Of a stretch of DNA of 64,000 nucleotides, positions 51,991-61,474 are shown piece after piece. The stretch is from Kozakia baliensis (lineage in GTDB: Bacteria > Pseudomonadota > Alphaproteobacteria > Acetobacterales > Acetobacteraceae), in assembly GCF_001787335.1 (NCBI RefSeq), contig NZ_CP014674.1, positions 876,501 through 940,500 on the forward strand, written 5' to 3'. The first letter of the stretch is position 1, and each line of letters begins with the position of its first letter. The notes beneath the pieces are model-generated. The model did not search any database and had not been told where the DNA came from. It saw only the letters and a list, made by a program, of their open reading frames with translations. A program made the position numbers and the translations under genes.

Positions 51991-52761
51991 ATGACTGAAC
52001 CGAACACACTTCTTGGTCCGGACGATCCCACGCCTTTCCGCGTCCATCCGGCATCCCAACCTTCTCCCTTTATTCTGGTCAGTGACCATGCCGGTCGCGC
52101 TGTTCCTGCGCGGTTGGGCAATCTGGGCGTCCCGATGGCGGATTGGGAGCGCCATATCGCCTGGGATATCGGCATTCACGGTGTGGGTGAGGCATTGCAG
52201 AAAATTTTGGGCGCGACACTGATCGAACAGGTCTATTCCCGCCTCGTGATCGACTCCAATCGCGCCCCCGGTCATCCGACATCCATGCCTTTCGTCTCCG
52301 ATGGCACGGATATTGTCGGCAACCGCGAGGCCCAGGCTGCTTGCCGTGCCCGCCGGGAAGCGGAAATTCTGCATCCGTATCACGACCGCATCGCCGAGGA
52401 GATCGCAGCGCGGAAGGACCCGGTCGCGTTGATCGCTCTGCATAGCTTTACGCCACGCATGAACGGCGTTGATCGCCCTTGGCATGTCGGCGTGCTACAT
52501 CATCGCGATACGCGCTCCGCTCATATCATGCTCGACTTGTTGCGAGGGGAGGGCGATCTTTGCGTCGGCGATAACGAACCCTATGTTTTGACCGAAACAT
52601 CGGATTATACCGTGCCGCATCACGCTGAGGCCGCCGGACTGCCTTGCCTGGAACTTGAAATTCGCCAGGATCTCATCGCCGATACCGCCGGACAGAATGA
52701 ATGGGCCGAGCGTCTGGCGCGGCTTTTGCCGCAATATTGGGAAAGACTGCACCAAAAATGA
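51991..52761 (+). CDS. N-formylglutamate amidohydrolase family protein
   Basis: The 256-residue protein belongs to the HutG-type N-formylglutamate amidohydrolase family. Motifs are ILVSDHAGRAVPARLG, HIAWDIGIHGVGEAL, SRLVIDSNRAPGHP, ALHSFTPRMNG and the metal-ligand HHAEAAGLPCLELEIRQDLI. No hut genes are nearby, so it may act on another N-formyl or N-acyl amino acid. The start MTEPNTL is preferred over a weak upstream one. The aroE start overlaps its stop (ATGA). Confidence 0.87.
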   Translation: MTEPNTLLGPDDPTPFRVHPASQPSPFILVSDHAGRAVPARLGNLGVPMADWERHIAWDIGIHGVGEALQKILGATLIEQVYSRLVIDSNRAPGHPTSMPFVSDGTDIVGNREAQAACRARREAEILHPYHDRIAEEIAARKDPVALIALHSFTPRMNGVDRPWHVGVLHHRDTRSAHIMLDLLRGEGDLCVGDNEPYVLTETSDYTVPHHAEAAGLPCLELEIRQDLIADTAGQNEWAERLARLLPQYWERLHQK

Positions 52762-53594
52762 ACGCGTCAGAACAAAAGCAATTCGCAGGTGTGGTCGGTT
52801 GGCCGGTCGCGCACTCGCGTTCGCCGATTCTCCATAATCATTGGTGTGAGAAATATGGCATCAACGGCGAGTATGTCGCCTTGCCGGTTCCCCCGGGGGA
52901 ATTGGAAGATTGCCTGAAAGAATTGGCGGAAGTCGGGCTGCGCGGCGTCAACATCACGATTCCGCATAAGGAGGAGGCATACCGTCTCGTCACCCAACGG
53001 AGCGAAACCGCTACTCGGGCTGGCGCAGTGAACACGATCTGCTTTCTCGAAGACGGCACGACGACTGGTGATTGCACCGATGGCAGCGGCTTCGTTGCCA
53101 ATTTGCAGGCGCATGGCGTCGAGGTCGCCGGGCGTGTGTTGATGCTTGGGGCCGGCGGCGCATCGCGCGCCGTGGTCGCGGCATTGTTGGATGCGGGTTG
53201 TGAAGTTCTGATCGCCAACCGGACGCGCGCGCGGGCCGAAGCGCTTGTCGAGGCGCTGGGCGGCGGTGAGGTCGTCGAATGGGCGGAATGGCCGCAAATA
53301 TTGCCTTCCTGCCGTCTATTGGTGAACGGCACGTCGTTAGGCATGAAGGGCCAGCCGGAATTCGATTGGGACGCGGTGTTGGTGGAAGCGCCTGCCGGTT
53401 TGGTGGTGGCAGATATGGTTTATGCGCCGCTGGAAACACCACTTTTGGCGGCGGCGAAGCGTCGTAATCTTCAAACAATCGATGGTCTGGGCATGCTGAT
53501 GTACCAAGCCCGCGCCGGTTTCGCGGCGTGGTTCGGCGTTACGCCGGAAGTCGATGAAGAGACGCGGGAATTGCTGGTGCGCAGCCTCGGCTGA
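52758..53594 (+). CDS. aroE: shikimate dehydrogenase
   Basis: The 278-residue NADP-dependent enzyme reduces 3-dehydroshikimate. The N-terminal GVVGWPVAHSRSPILHNHW binds shikimate, NITIPHKEEAY carries the catalytic Lys, LMLGAGGASRAVVAALLDAG is the dinucleotide loop, NRTRARAEAL recognises the NADP phosphate, and NGTSLGM and LGMLMYQA complete the pattern. It is part of the aroE-coaE-dnaQ run conserved in alphaproteobacteria. Confidence 0.95.
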   Translation: MNASEQKQFAGVVGWPVAHSRSPILHNHWCEKYGINGEYVALPVPPGELEDCLKELAEVGLRGVNITIPHKEEAYRLVTQRSETATRAGAVNTICFLEDGTTTGDCTDGSGFVANLQAHGVEVAGRVLMLGAGGASRAVVAALLDAGCEVLIANRTRARAEALVEALGGGEVVEWAEWPQILPSCRLLVNGTSLGMKGQPEFDWDAVLVEAPAGLVVADMVYAPLETPLLAAAKRRNLQTIDGLGMLMYQARAGFAAWFGVTPEVDEETRELLVRSLG

Positions 53595-53597
53595 ACG

Positions 53598-54191
53598 ATG
53601 CGTGTGCTTGGACTGACCGGCGGCATGGGGGCGGGGAAAACCACCGTCGCCAATATTTTCCGCCGGAGCGGTTGGCCTGTTTTCGACGCCGACGCTACCG
53701 TTCATCGCCTTCAGGCAAAAGGCGGAGCAGCGATCGGCCCTATCGCCGCACAATGGCCTCAAACCGTGCGCGATGGCGCTGTGGACCGTGTGGCCTTGCG
53801 TCAGGCGGTGATCGGCCATCCCGATCAGATGCGACTTCTGGAACAGATCATTCATCCATTAGTCCGGCAGGCGCGGGCGCGGTTTCTACGCCAAGCGCAA
53901 GCGCGGAAAGCGCCGTGGTGCGCGCTCGATATTCCGCTGCTTTTCGAAACCGGCGCAGAGCGTGAATGCGACGTCACTTTGGTCGTCACCGCGCCGCTCT
54001 CTGTGCGTCTCCAACGCATCATGCGGCGGCGGTCCATCACCGAAACGCAGGCGCGCGCCTTGGTGGCACGGCAAATGAACGATACTGAACGCCAAAAGCG
54101 CGCCGATATCGTCATCCGAACGGGGCTTTCGCGCCGCCATACCCTAGTGCAAGTGCGAAAACTGCAGAGACAACTGGAAAAACTGCCATGA
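53598..54191 (+). CDS. coaE: dephospho-CoA kinase
   Basis: The 197-residue P-loop kinase does the final step of CoA synthesis. VLGLTGGMGAGKTTVANIF is the Walker A motif, FDADATVHRLQ the substrate loop, DIPLLFETGAE the CoA-domain motif, and RRRSITETQARALVARQM the lid. It starts 3 bp after aroE and ends in an ATGA overlap with dnaQ. Confidence 0.95.
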   Translation: MRVLGLTGGMGAGKTTVANIFRRSGWPVFDADATVHRLQAKGGAAIGPIAAQWPQTVRDGAVDRVALRQAVIGHPDQMRLLEQIIHPLVRQARARFLRQAQARKAPWCALDIPLLFETGAERECDVTLVVTAPLSVRLQRIMRRRSITETQARALVARQMNDTERQKRADIVIRTGLSRRHTLVQVRKLQRQLEKLP

Positions 54192-54865
54192 AGCGTTCGA
54201 TCTTATTCGATACCGAGACGACCGGCCTCGACCCGGCCACGGGCGATCGCGTTATCGAAATTGCGGCATTGGAACTGATCGACGATTTGCCGACCGGGAA
54301 CAATTATCACGTTCTGATCGATCCGGAGCGAGACATACCCGCCGAGGCGACCCGCGTGCATGGTTTCTCGCGTGAGGATCTGCTCGGCAAACCGAAATTC
54401 GCCGAAATCGCCGGCGAATTTTTGGCTTTCGTGGGTGAGGACGATCTTATCGCGCATAATGCCCGCTTCGATTTCGGCTTTCTGAACGCTGAACTGGCGA
54501 AATGCGGCCGTTCGGCTCTCGATCTGGCGCGGATGGTCGATACGCTGGAAATGGCGAAGAAGCGCTATCCCGGACTGCCGAACAGCCTCGATGCGCTTTG
54601 CCGCCGCCACGATATCGACCTTTCGGAGCGCACCACCCATAATGCGCTGCTGGACTGCAAACTTCTCGCGGAAGTCTATCTCGAACTGATGGGCGGGCGG
54701 CAGCGCGGGCTGGGTCTCGCCATGCTCAACCAGCATGGTGGCGCGGTCGTCTATCAGCGCAACGCGCAACGTGTTCCTCGCCCCATGTCACCACCGCCGC
54801 CTGAAGAAAAAGCGGCGCATGACGCTTTTATTGCTGAACTCAAAGAGCCGATCTGGCTGCAATAA
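54188..54865 (+). CDS. dnaQ: DNA polymerase III epsilon subunit
   Basis: The 225-residue DEDDh proofreading exonuclease has FDTETTGLDPATGDRVIEIAALE (D8, E10), DLIAHNARFDFGFLN and HNALLDCKLLAEVYLEL with the His-Asp pair. A short C-terminal tail for the alpha contact is present. Its stop overlaps the GT9 start (TAATG). Confidence 0.95.
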   Translation: MKRSILFDTETTGLDPATGDRVIEIAALELIDDLPTGNNYHVLIDPERDIPAEATRVHGFSREDLLGKPKFAEIAGEFLAFVGEDDLIAHNARFDFGFLNAELAKCGRSALDLARMVDTLEMAKKRYPGLPNSLDALCRRHDIDLSERTTHNALLDCKLLAEVYLELMGGRQRGLGLAMLNQHGGAVVYQRNAQRVPRPMSPPPPEEKAAHDAFIAELKEPIWLQ

Positions 54866-55761
54866 TGCGTATTCTTTTCATTACGGCCAATCGGCTAGGG
54901 GATGCGGTTATCTCGACGGGGCTGTTAGCCGCGCTGCTGCGCCGCGATCCGCAAGCGCGTGTAACGGTGGCGTGCGGGCCGGTGGCGGCTTCGTTGTTCG
55001 CGCCGTGCCCGAATGTCGAGCGGATTATCCGTGTCGGCAAGAAAAAGTGGGATTTGCATTGGTTCGATCTCTGGCGCGCCTGTGTCGGCACGCGTTGGGA
55101 TTTGGTGATCGATCTGCGCGGTTCCGCCATCAGCTTGTTTCTGAGGTCGAAAAAACGCAAAATCCTTCGTGGCGGGCGGCGTCCCGGCGCGCGGATCGGG
55201 CATGTCGCGGCATTGTTCAAGTTAAATCCGCCGCCTTTGCCGGAAGTCTGGACGACGCCGGAGCAGGACCAAAAGGCCGCGCGATTGTTGCCCGATGGAA
55301 TGCGCTGGCTGGCGCTTGCGCCGACCGCGAATTGGGACGGCAAAATTTGGCCGCCCGAAAATTTCCTGGCGCTGGCTGAAAAACTGTGCGCGCAAAATTT
55401 ACGCCCAGTCGTTTTTTACGGCCCGGGTGCTGATGAACACGCACGGGCCGAATTGCTGTTGAAACAATTGCCGGGCGTGCTCGATCTCGGCGGTGATCGC
55501 CCGATTGGTGAGGTTGCCGCATTGCTTAGGCGTTGTGCGTTGTTCGTCGGCAACGATTCTGGCCTCATGCATGTTTCTGCCGCAGCAGGTGTGCCGACAT
55601 TGGGGCTTTTCGGACCCTCTCGCGCCTCGGAATACGCGCCGAGCGGCCCATGCGCGTCTTACATCGCAGCGCCCGGGCCAGAAGGTTCCGCACCGATTGC
55701 CGGGCTGGGCGTCGATCCTGTTTATGAAGCCGCTTGTTCGCTTCTCTCACATGGCCGATAG
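54865..55761 (+). CDS. glycosyltransferase family 9 (heptosyltransferase-like)
   Basis: The 298-residue GT-B protein starts MRILFITANRLGDAVISTGLLAALLRR and has the GT9 motif FVGNDSGLMHVSAAAGVPTLGLFGPS and ADEHARAELLLKQLPGVLDLGG. ADP-heptose:LPS heptosyltransferases and related O-chain transferases share this. It probably acts on LPS core, using ADP-sugar. It is coupled to dnaQ and overlaps the next GT4 gene region by a few bases. Confidence 0.87.
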   Translation: MRILFITANRLGDAVISTGLLAALLRRDPQARVTVACGPVAASLFAPCPNVERIIRVGKKKWDLHWFDLWRACVGTRWDLVIDLRGSAISLFLRSKKRKILRGGRRPGARIGHVAALFKLNPPPLPEVWTTPEQDQKAARLLPDGMRWLALAPTANWDGKIWPPENFLALAEKLCAQNLRPVVFYGPGADEHARAELLLKQLPGVLDLGGDRPIGEVAALLRRCALFVGNDSGLMHVSAAAGVPTLGLFGPSRASEYAPSGPCASYIAAPGPEGSAPIAGLGVDPVYEAACSLLSHGR

Positions 55762-55768
55762 AGACAAT

Positions 55769-56809
55769 ATGTCGGCGTCTCTATCTTCCATTCGGGTGGC
55801 TCATGTGATGGCAGGCGCGCCAAGCGGGGGCGCGGAACTGTTCTTCGAGCGTCTCTGTGCGGCCCAAATTGCCGCCGGGCAGCCTATTCAGGCCATGATC
55901 CGGCGTGAAGCCGGGCGAGAGAGGCGGCTGGCTCAAGCTCATGTTCCTACAAAAACATTCGGATTTGGTGGCGCGCTGGATTTTCTCACGACGCCGCAAT
56001 TGAAGTATTCGTTGCGTCAATTCGCGCCGCAGATCGTGGTGGCGTGGATGAACCGTGCCGCCAGGATGACGCCAAGCGGCGACTGGACTCTGGCCGGGCG
56101 GCTCGGCGGCTATTACGATTTGTCCAATTATCGCCGCTGCACGCACTTGATCGGCAATACGCGCGGCCTCGCACAATGGATGGTCGAACAGGGTTGGCCT
56201 GCCGAACGCGTGCATTATCTGCCTAATTTCGCCGCGGAACTGGCGGAGGTTCGCGCCGAACGTCCCGATTGCCTGCCGCCGAACGCGCCATTCGTTCTGG
56301 CTTTGGGGCGTTTGCATGAGAACAAAGCGTTCGATGTTCTGATCCGCGCGATGCGTTTTCTGCCGGGCGTTCATCTGGTCATCGCGGGCGAAGGACCGGA
56401 GCGTGCGGCTCTCACCGAATTGGCCAAGCGGGAAGGGGTGGCGGATTACGTTCATCTACCCGGTTGGGTGCAGGAGAGCGGGCGCTGGCTGAAGGCTTGC
56501 GATGTGTTGGTATGCCCCTCGCGGATCGAGCCTTTGGGTAATGTCGTGATCGAAGCCTTCTCCGCCGCGCGTCCCGTTGTGGCAAGCGCCATCCAAGGCC
56601 CAAAGGAGATCATCGAAGGTACGCGTGATGGGCTGCTGGCGCCAGTCGAAGATGCCGAGGCGCTTGCCGCGCAAATTGGCGAGGCATTGGAAAATCGCGC
56701 CCTGGCCGCCGAATTGAGCGCGAATGGACGAGTGCGTTATGAGCAGGAGTTCGCTGCTCCCACCGTTCTGGCCCGCTGGGGCGAGTTCCTAAAAGCGCAG
56801 GCGGCCTAA
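55769..56809 (+). CDS. glycosyltransferase family 4
   Basis: The 346-residue GT4 protein has IRVAHVMAGAPSGGAELFFERLCAAQIAAGQPIQAMIRRE at the N-terminus, PFVLALGRLHENKAFDVLIRAMRFLPGVHLVIAGEGPERAAL in the core and CPSRIEPLGNVVIEAFSAARPVVAS, where the EPLGNVVIEA motif holds the catalytic Glu. The start MSASLSS is preferred for AGAGA upstream; an ATG at 55751 would overlap the GT9 gene by 11 bp. It abuts the asparagine synthase gene with no gap. LPS core or O-chain synthesis is likely. Confidence 0.86.
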   Translation: MSASLSSIRVAHVMAGAPSGGAELFFERLCAAQIAAGQPIQAMIRREAGRERRLAQAHVPTKTFGFGGALDFLTTPQLKYSLRQFAPQIVVAWMNRAARMTPSGDWTLAGRLGGYYDLSNYRRCTHLIGNTRGLAQWMVEQGWPAERVHYLPNFAAELAEVRAERPDCLPPNAPFVLALGRLHENKAFDVLIRAMRFLPGVHLVIAGEGPERAALTELAKREGVADYVHLPGWVQESGRWLKACDVLVCPSRIEPLGNVVIEAFSAARPVVASAIQGPKEIIEGTRDGLLAPVEDAEALAAQIGEALENRALAAELSANGRVRYEQEFAAPTVLARWGEFLKAQAA

Positions 56810-58588
56810 ATGTGCGGCATTGCGGGCCTTGCCTGCTTTCCCGGCGTGCGCCCCGATCCGGCATTGCTGCAAGCGATGTCGGATGCATTGGTTCATCGCG
56901 GTCCGAACGGGGCAGGCGCGTTGGACGGGGAGCATGCGGCGCTACGCCATCGCCGCCTTTCCATCGTCGATCTGGAGGGTGGTGCGCAACCGCTGAGCGA
57001 TGGCGCCATTGCTTTGGTCGCGAATGGGGAAATTTATAACGATCCGGCACTGCGCAAATCCTTGCCGGATGTGCGTTTCCAGACCGGCAGCGATTGCGAA
57101 TCACCGCTTTATCTTTGGCCAAAATTCAGAGCACAATACACGCGTCATCTGCGCGGCATGTATGCCATCGCGCTGCTGGAGCAACGCGGCCCGGAATATG
57201 AACTTGTTCTAAGCCGCGATCCTTTCGGCATCAAACCGCTCTACTACGCCTCTTACTCGGGCGGCATCGCTTTCGCCTCGGAGCCGCGCGCGCTTCTGGC
57301 GGCGGGCATCGTGCCGCGTCAAGCTCGCCCACAGGCGCGGGACCAGCTTCTTCAAGCGCAATTCACGACCGGGGCGGAAACGATTTTTCCCGGTATCAGG
57401 CGCCTCCTTCCTGGTGAAACATTGCGTATCGCCGGTGGCCACATTGTCGAACGTCTGCATCAATCCGCGCTCCCGGCCCTTCGTCCGAACGTCATGACGG
57501 AAGAAAAGGCGCTTCAGGAATTGAATCGCGCCTTGCTCGATAGTGTGAGCGCGCATGAACGTGCGGATGTGCCGTTCGGTCTGTTTCTCTCGGGCGGTAT
57601 TGATAGCGCCGCGATTCTCGCCGCCATGGCGCGGCTCGATTGCGGGCGGCCTTTGGCCTGGACGGCGCGTTTCGATGCGGGGGACGTTGATGAAAGTGCC
57701 GAAGCGAAACGTTTGGCGCAAGCGGTCGGTGCGCAGCATCGCGTTCTGACGATCGACGAGAAAATGGTTTGGCAGGATTTGCCGAAAATCGTCGCGGCGA
57801 TGGACGATCCGGCGGCCGATTACGCCATCATTCCCACATGGTTCCTCGCACGTGCGGCGCGCGAACAGGCAACCGTCATTCTCAGTGGGGAAGGCGGGGA
57901 CGAGCTTTTTGCAGGGTATGGCCGGTATCGTCGGGCCATGCGCCCATGGTGGCGCGGTGGGCGACCGCCCTATCGCCGCGGTATGTTTGACGGGCTAGGC
58001 GTTTTGCGCCGCGCCGGTGCGTGGCGTGACGGTTTGAGTATGGGCCGGAATGCTTCGAAACTGCGTGCCGCGCAGACGCTCGATATTGCCGAATGGTTGC
58101 CGAACGATCTTTTGTTGAAGCTGGATCGCTGCCTCATGGCGCATAGTCTGGAAGGGCGGACGCCGCTGCTCGATCCGGTTGTCGCGGAGGTAGCTTGGAA
58201 CCTGCCGGACGATCTCAAAATCCGGAACGGGCAGGGGAAATATCTTCTGCGCCGCTGGTTGCAGGATGCATTGCCGGAAGCGCGTCCGTTCGCGCCGAAG
58301 CAAGGCTTTACCGTACCGATCGGAGCCTGGATTGCCGCGCAGGGTGAGCCGCTAGGCACGCTGGTTGCGGCGCAGCCCTGTATTGCCGAGATTGCCGATC
58401 CCGCGCGCGTGAAAGCGCTCTTTCGCCACGCTGCTTCCCGCAAGCAACGTCACGCCGCCTGGGCGTTTCTTTTCTATGCGCTGTGGCATCGCCTCCATAT
58501 TGAAAACATCTCGGATCAAGGCGACGTTTTCGAAACGTTGTCCACTTCGGCCTCATCTTCGCGGAGAAATTCATGCATTACGATCTGA
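56810..58588 (+). CDS. asparagine synthase-like glutamine amidotransferase
   Basis: The 592-residue protein has a class II amidotransferase domain with Cys2 (MCGIAG), RHRRLSIVDLEGGAQP and VANGEIYN, then the synthase domain with P-loop LFLSGGIDSAAILAAMARL (about residue 260), SGEGGDELFAGYGRYR and LEGRTPLLDP. Asparagine synthases and surface-sugar amidotransferases (which turn uronic acids into uronamides) share this form. It sits directly after two glycosyltransferases, so amidation of an LPS sugar is a reasonable alternative to asparagine synthesis. The end overlaps pyrC by 16 bp. Confidence 0.87.
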   Translation: MCGIAGLACFPGVRPDPALLQAMSDALVHRGPNGAGALDGEHAALRHRRLSIVDLEGGAQPLSDGAIALVANGEIYNDPALRKSLPDVRFQTGSDCESPLYLWPKFRAQYTRHLRGMYAIALLEQRGPEYELVLSRDPFGIKPLYYASYSGGIAFASEPRALLAAGIVPRQARPQARDQLLQAQFTTGAETIFPGIRRLLPGETLRIAGGHIVERLHQSALPALRPNVMTEEKALQELNRALLDSVSAHERADVPFGLFLSGGIDSAAILAAMARLDCGRPLAWTARFDAGDVDESAEAKRLAQAVGAQHRVLTIDEKMVWQDLPKIVAAMDDPAADYAIIPTWFLARAAREQATVILSGEGGDELFAGYGRYRRAMRPWWRGGRPPYRRGMFDGLGVLRRAGAWRDGLSMGRNASKLRAAQTLDIAEWLPNDLLLKLDRCLMAHSLEGRTPLLDPVVAEVAWNLPDDLKIRNGQGKYLLRRWLQDALPEARPFAPKQGFTVPIGAWIAAQGEPLGTLVAAQPCIAEIADPARVKALFRHAASRKQRHAAWAFLFYALWHRLHIENISDQGDVFETLSTSASSSRRNSCITI

Positions 58589-59892
58589 TCATCCGTCATG
58601 GCACTTGTCTGCTCCCTTGGGGAGAGGCGCAGACGGATGTCGCTGTGCGGGATGGGCGTATCGCAAGCCTCGATGTCGCGATTACGGATACGGCGGAGCG
58701 GGAGATCGACGCGCGTCATCTCCATGTGCTGCCAGGCATGATCGACTCGCATGTGCATTTCCGCGATCCCGGGGATGCAGGCGTCGAATCCATCGCCACT
58801 GGTTCTCGCGGAGCCGCTTTAGGCGGCATCACGATGGCGTTCGACATGCCGAACACCAAACCCGCCATCGTGTCGTCGGAAATGCTGGCGTCGAAACGCC
58901 AAACCGTCGAGGCGCATAGCCTGATCGATATGGGGCTGTATATCGGCGCGACCCGCGCCAATACGCCGCAACTGACTTTTTTGGAGCAGGAGCCAGGGGT
59001 TTGCGCCATCAAAGTGTTTGCAGGTTCTTCCACGGGCGATCTCATGATCGAGGACGATGCTGGGATTGAGGCCGTGATGCGCAGCGGGCACCGCCGTGTG
59101 GCGTTTCATTCCGAGGATGAATACCGCCTTCAGGACCGCCGCAAACTTTTCGAAACCGGTCAGCCCTATGAAAACCATATGCGTTGGCGCGATGAGGAAT
59201 GCGCTTTTCTCGGCACGCGGCGTATTGTGGCGCTCGCGCATAAAACCAATCGCCCGGCGCATATCCTCCATACATCGACCGCGGAGGAGTTGGATTATCT
59301 CGCCGAGCATCGCGACATCGTCAGTGTCGAGGTTCTTGTCAATCATCTGACGCAGATCGCGCCGGATTGCTATGAGAAACTCGGCGGTCTTGCGGTCATG
59401 AATCCGCCGATCCGCGATCGGCGGCATTATGAAGCGAGTTGGAAAGCTATTCGCGACGGTCGCGTCGATGTGGTCTCGTCCGATCATGCGCCCCATCCGC
59501 TGGCCGCGAAAAACAAGCCCTGGCCGGAATGTCCGGCGGGTTTGACGGGCGTGCAGACCTTGCTGCCCGTCATGCTCAACCATGTGGCGGAAGGGCATCT
59601 TTCGCTCGCGCGCCTCGTCGATCTGATGTCGGCAGGGCCAGCACGGATCTATGGACTGCAAACCAAGGGTCGTATCGCCGTGGGCTTCGATGCGGATTTC
59701 ACTCTCGTCGATCTCAAGGAAGAGCGAGAAATCCGCAATGACTGGATTGCAAGCCCGGTCGGCTGGACGCCGTTCGATGGCATGCAGGTGACGGGCTGGC
59801 CGGTCGGAACCATCGTGCGTGGTCATGTCGTCATGCAAGACGATGAAATTTGTTCCGCCCCTATCGGCCGTTTGGCCCGATTTGCGCCTTAA
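58573..59892 (+). CDS. pyrC: dihydroorotase (class I)
   Basis: The 439-residue amidohydrolase of pyrimidine synthesis has the zinc motif IDSHVHFRDPG, KVFAGSSTGDL, AFHSEDEYRL, HILHTSTAEELDYL and SSDHAPHPLAAKNKPWPECPAGLTGVQTLLPVMLNH. The motif set is that of active class I dihydroorotases rather than PyrC-prime or allantoinase. It starts inside the amidotransferase gene, so the two are co-translated. Confidence 0.92.
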   Translation: MHYDLIIRHGTCLLPWGEAQTDVAVRDGRIASLDVAITDTAEREIDARHLHVLPGMIDSHVHFRDPGDAGVESIATGSRGAALGGITMAFDMPNTKPAIVSSEMLASKRQTVEAHSLIDMGLYIGATRANTPQLTFLEQEPGVCAIKVFAGSSTGDLMIEDDAGIEAVMRSGHRRVAFHSEDEYRLQDRRKLFETGQPYENHMRWRDEECAFLGTRRIVALAHKTNRPAHILHTSTAEELDYLAEHRDIVSVEVLVNHLTQIAPDCYEKLGGLAVMNPPIRDRRHYEASWKAIRDGRVDVVSSDHAPHPLAAKNKPWPECPAGLTGVQTLLPVMLNHVAEGHLSLARLVDLMSAGPARIYGLQTKGRIAVGFDADFTLVDLKEEREIRNDWIASPVGWTPFDGMQVTGWPVGTIVRGHVVMQDDEICSAPIGRLARFAP

Positions 59893-59940
59893 ACATCCGC
59901 CAAAAAGACATCGTTCGACCTTCAACCATAAGATTCAATA

Positions 59941-60306
59941 ATGAAAATCGTCTCTTCGGTTCTTCGTTCCATTCCTGTTTTGGCTCTGACGATCTCTCCG
60001 GCTTTTGCCGACCCGGTGGCGCATTGTGGTCGTGAGCCGGAAGCGCCTTCCGTCACGGCAACGGATACGGCCCATTACAATGCCAGCGTCGATCGCTTTC
60101 AGACCTATGAGAAAGCGGCGCGCGCTTATAATTCCTGCGTCAGCACTCAGGCGCAGCGCGAGGAGAGTGCCATCAGCGAAGATGCACGCGCACGGATCGC
60201 CAAAATTCATGCTGTCAGTTCGGGCGTTCAACAACGGATCGCCGGAAATTTCAGCCATATCTCCGCTCAACTGACCGCAGCCGGAAAGAAGCTGGGGCAT
60301 AAGTAA
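59941..60306 (+). CDS. small secreted protein, unknown
   Basis: The 121-residue protein has a signal peptide (MKIVSSVLRSIPVLALTISPAFA), two Cys in the mature part (AHCGRE, NSCVS) and a helical C-terminal half (ISEDARARIAKIHAVSSGVQQRIAGNF). No family was recognised. It is 49 bp downstream of pyrC and convergent with a lipoprotein gene. Confidence 0.7.
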   Translation: MKIVSSVLRSIPVLALTISPAFADPVAHCGREPEAPSVTATDTAHYNASVDRFQTYEKAARAYNSCVSTQAQREESAISEDARARIAKIHAVSSGVQQRIAGNFSHISAQLTAAGKKLGHK

Positions 60307-60312
60307 GCCGAG

Positions 60313-60624
60313 TTATTCGTTCATGCGCGCTCGGTCTTGCAGCGGCGTCAGATGCGTGGGGCCTTCGGCGGTCTGGCGCGCGACGTTGGGCATCAGATCG
60401 GGGCGCGCCCAACAATCTGTCCCTTCAAAGCCCGTCGTGCAATAAGGTTGAGGCGGTGGCGGCCCTTTCGGACGCGCGCAGAAATCGTCTCCATCATAAA
60501 GATATGCCGTGTTGCAGTCGCGCCCGGTAAGGGCGGAAGCGATGTAATCCGGGCCACAAGCGCTGAGCATAAACGCCATAAGCGCGAACGGAAGCGACAA
60601 TCGGAAGGCGGCATGCGTTTTCAT
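60313..60624 (-). CDS. small lipoprotein, unknown
   Basis: The 103-residue protein has a lipoprotein signal (lipobox FMLSAC), then several Cys (GRDCNTAYLYDGDDFCA, YCTTGFEGTDCW) that may form disulfides, and a proline-rich stretch (KGPPPPQPY). No family was recognised. It is convergent with the preceding secreted-protein gene, 6 bp apart. Confidence 0.72.
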   Translation of the reverse strand: MKTHAAFRLSLPFALMAFMLSACGPDYIASALTGRDCNTAYLYDGDDFCARPKGPPPPQPYCTTGFEGTDCWARPDLMPNVARQTAEGPTHLTPLQDRARMNE

Positions 60625-60769
60625 GCCGATGAGTATCCTTCATAAAGGTGAATGATTAGTTGATGCGGCGCGCCATTCGGAGCCGCGTGGATTCGTGGCC
60701 GAATAAGCTGTTTGCCGCCGTTTCCTCGCGCCTGTATGGTCGCGCCGATATTCACGCGAGAGGATCACG

Positions 60770-61474
60770 GTGGCGGACGAGTTTTTCACTCAGGCGCAAG
60801 CTGAAATGCGGGCGGAAATGCGAGCGCAGGAAATGCGCGCCATGGTGCGGCGCTATGCGGCGGCGGCTATTGGCGCGGCCGTTATTGTGTGCGCGGGAAT
60901 AGGAGTATGGCAGTGGCGCGTCTATGAGCATCGTCAGACGCAGGCTTTGGCTTCCGAGCGCTATTTCACGGCTATGCATAAGCTTCAGGCGCCCAATGCC
61001 GATCCGAAAGCGCGCGATCGCAATACCCAGGAAGCCGCTGCGACATTCTCCGATCTTGCCACTCACGCGCCGGGCGATATACGCGCCTTCGCGGCGTTGC
61101 GCCTCGCGCAGGTGCGTATGCAGGCGCATGATCGCGATGGCGCCGTGAAAGCATGGACGCAGGTGCGGGAAGATCAGGAAGCGGCTCCTTCTCTGCGTTC
61201 CCTGGCCAGATTACTGATGCTGAACGCGACGGCGGATAGCGCCGATCCGGCCACTTTGCGCCATGGATACGAAACTTTGGCTTCCAGTGCTGGTCCCTGG
61301 CGCGCGTTGGCGCAAGAAGGGTTAGTGAACCTCGACCTGCGCAAGGGCGCGACCCCGGCGCAACAGCAGGAAGCTCATCGCTTGTTGACGGGGCTGGTTC
61401 AATCTCCCGATGCGCCGGACGGTGTGCGCCAACGTGCCAATGCCTTGTTGCAGACTTTTGGAGGAGCCGGTTGA
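60770..61474 (+). CDS. YfgM/TPR-like membrane protein
   Basis: The 234-residue protein starts at a GTG with GAGAGGA upstream. A charged N-terminal helix (MADEFFTQAQAEMRAEMRAQEM) precedes one membrane segment (AAAAIGAAVIVCAGIGVW), then a periplasmic helical-repeat domain. This is the layout of YfgM/Tpr_21 proteins next to bamB and der, which interact with the Sec translocon and periplasmic chaperones. bamB starts in its stop codon. Confidence 0.83.
   Translation: MADEFFTQAQAEMRAEMRAQEMRAMVRRYAAAAIGAAVIVCAGIGVWQWRVYEHRQTQALASERYFTAMHKLQAPNADPKARDRNTQEAAATFSDLATHAPGDIRAFAALRLAQVRMQAHDRDGAVKAWTQVREDQEAAPSLRSLARLLMLNATADSADPATLRHGYETLASSAGPWRALAQEGLVNLDLRKGATPAQQQEAHRLLTGLVQSPDAPDGVRQRANALLQTFGGAG

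Noticed and set aside
58819-59925. Minus-strand open frame of 368 codons opposite pyrC
   Set aside because: It is an antisense shadow of dihydroorotase; no start signal and His/Arg-rich low-quality protein.
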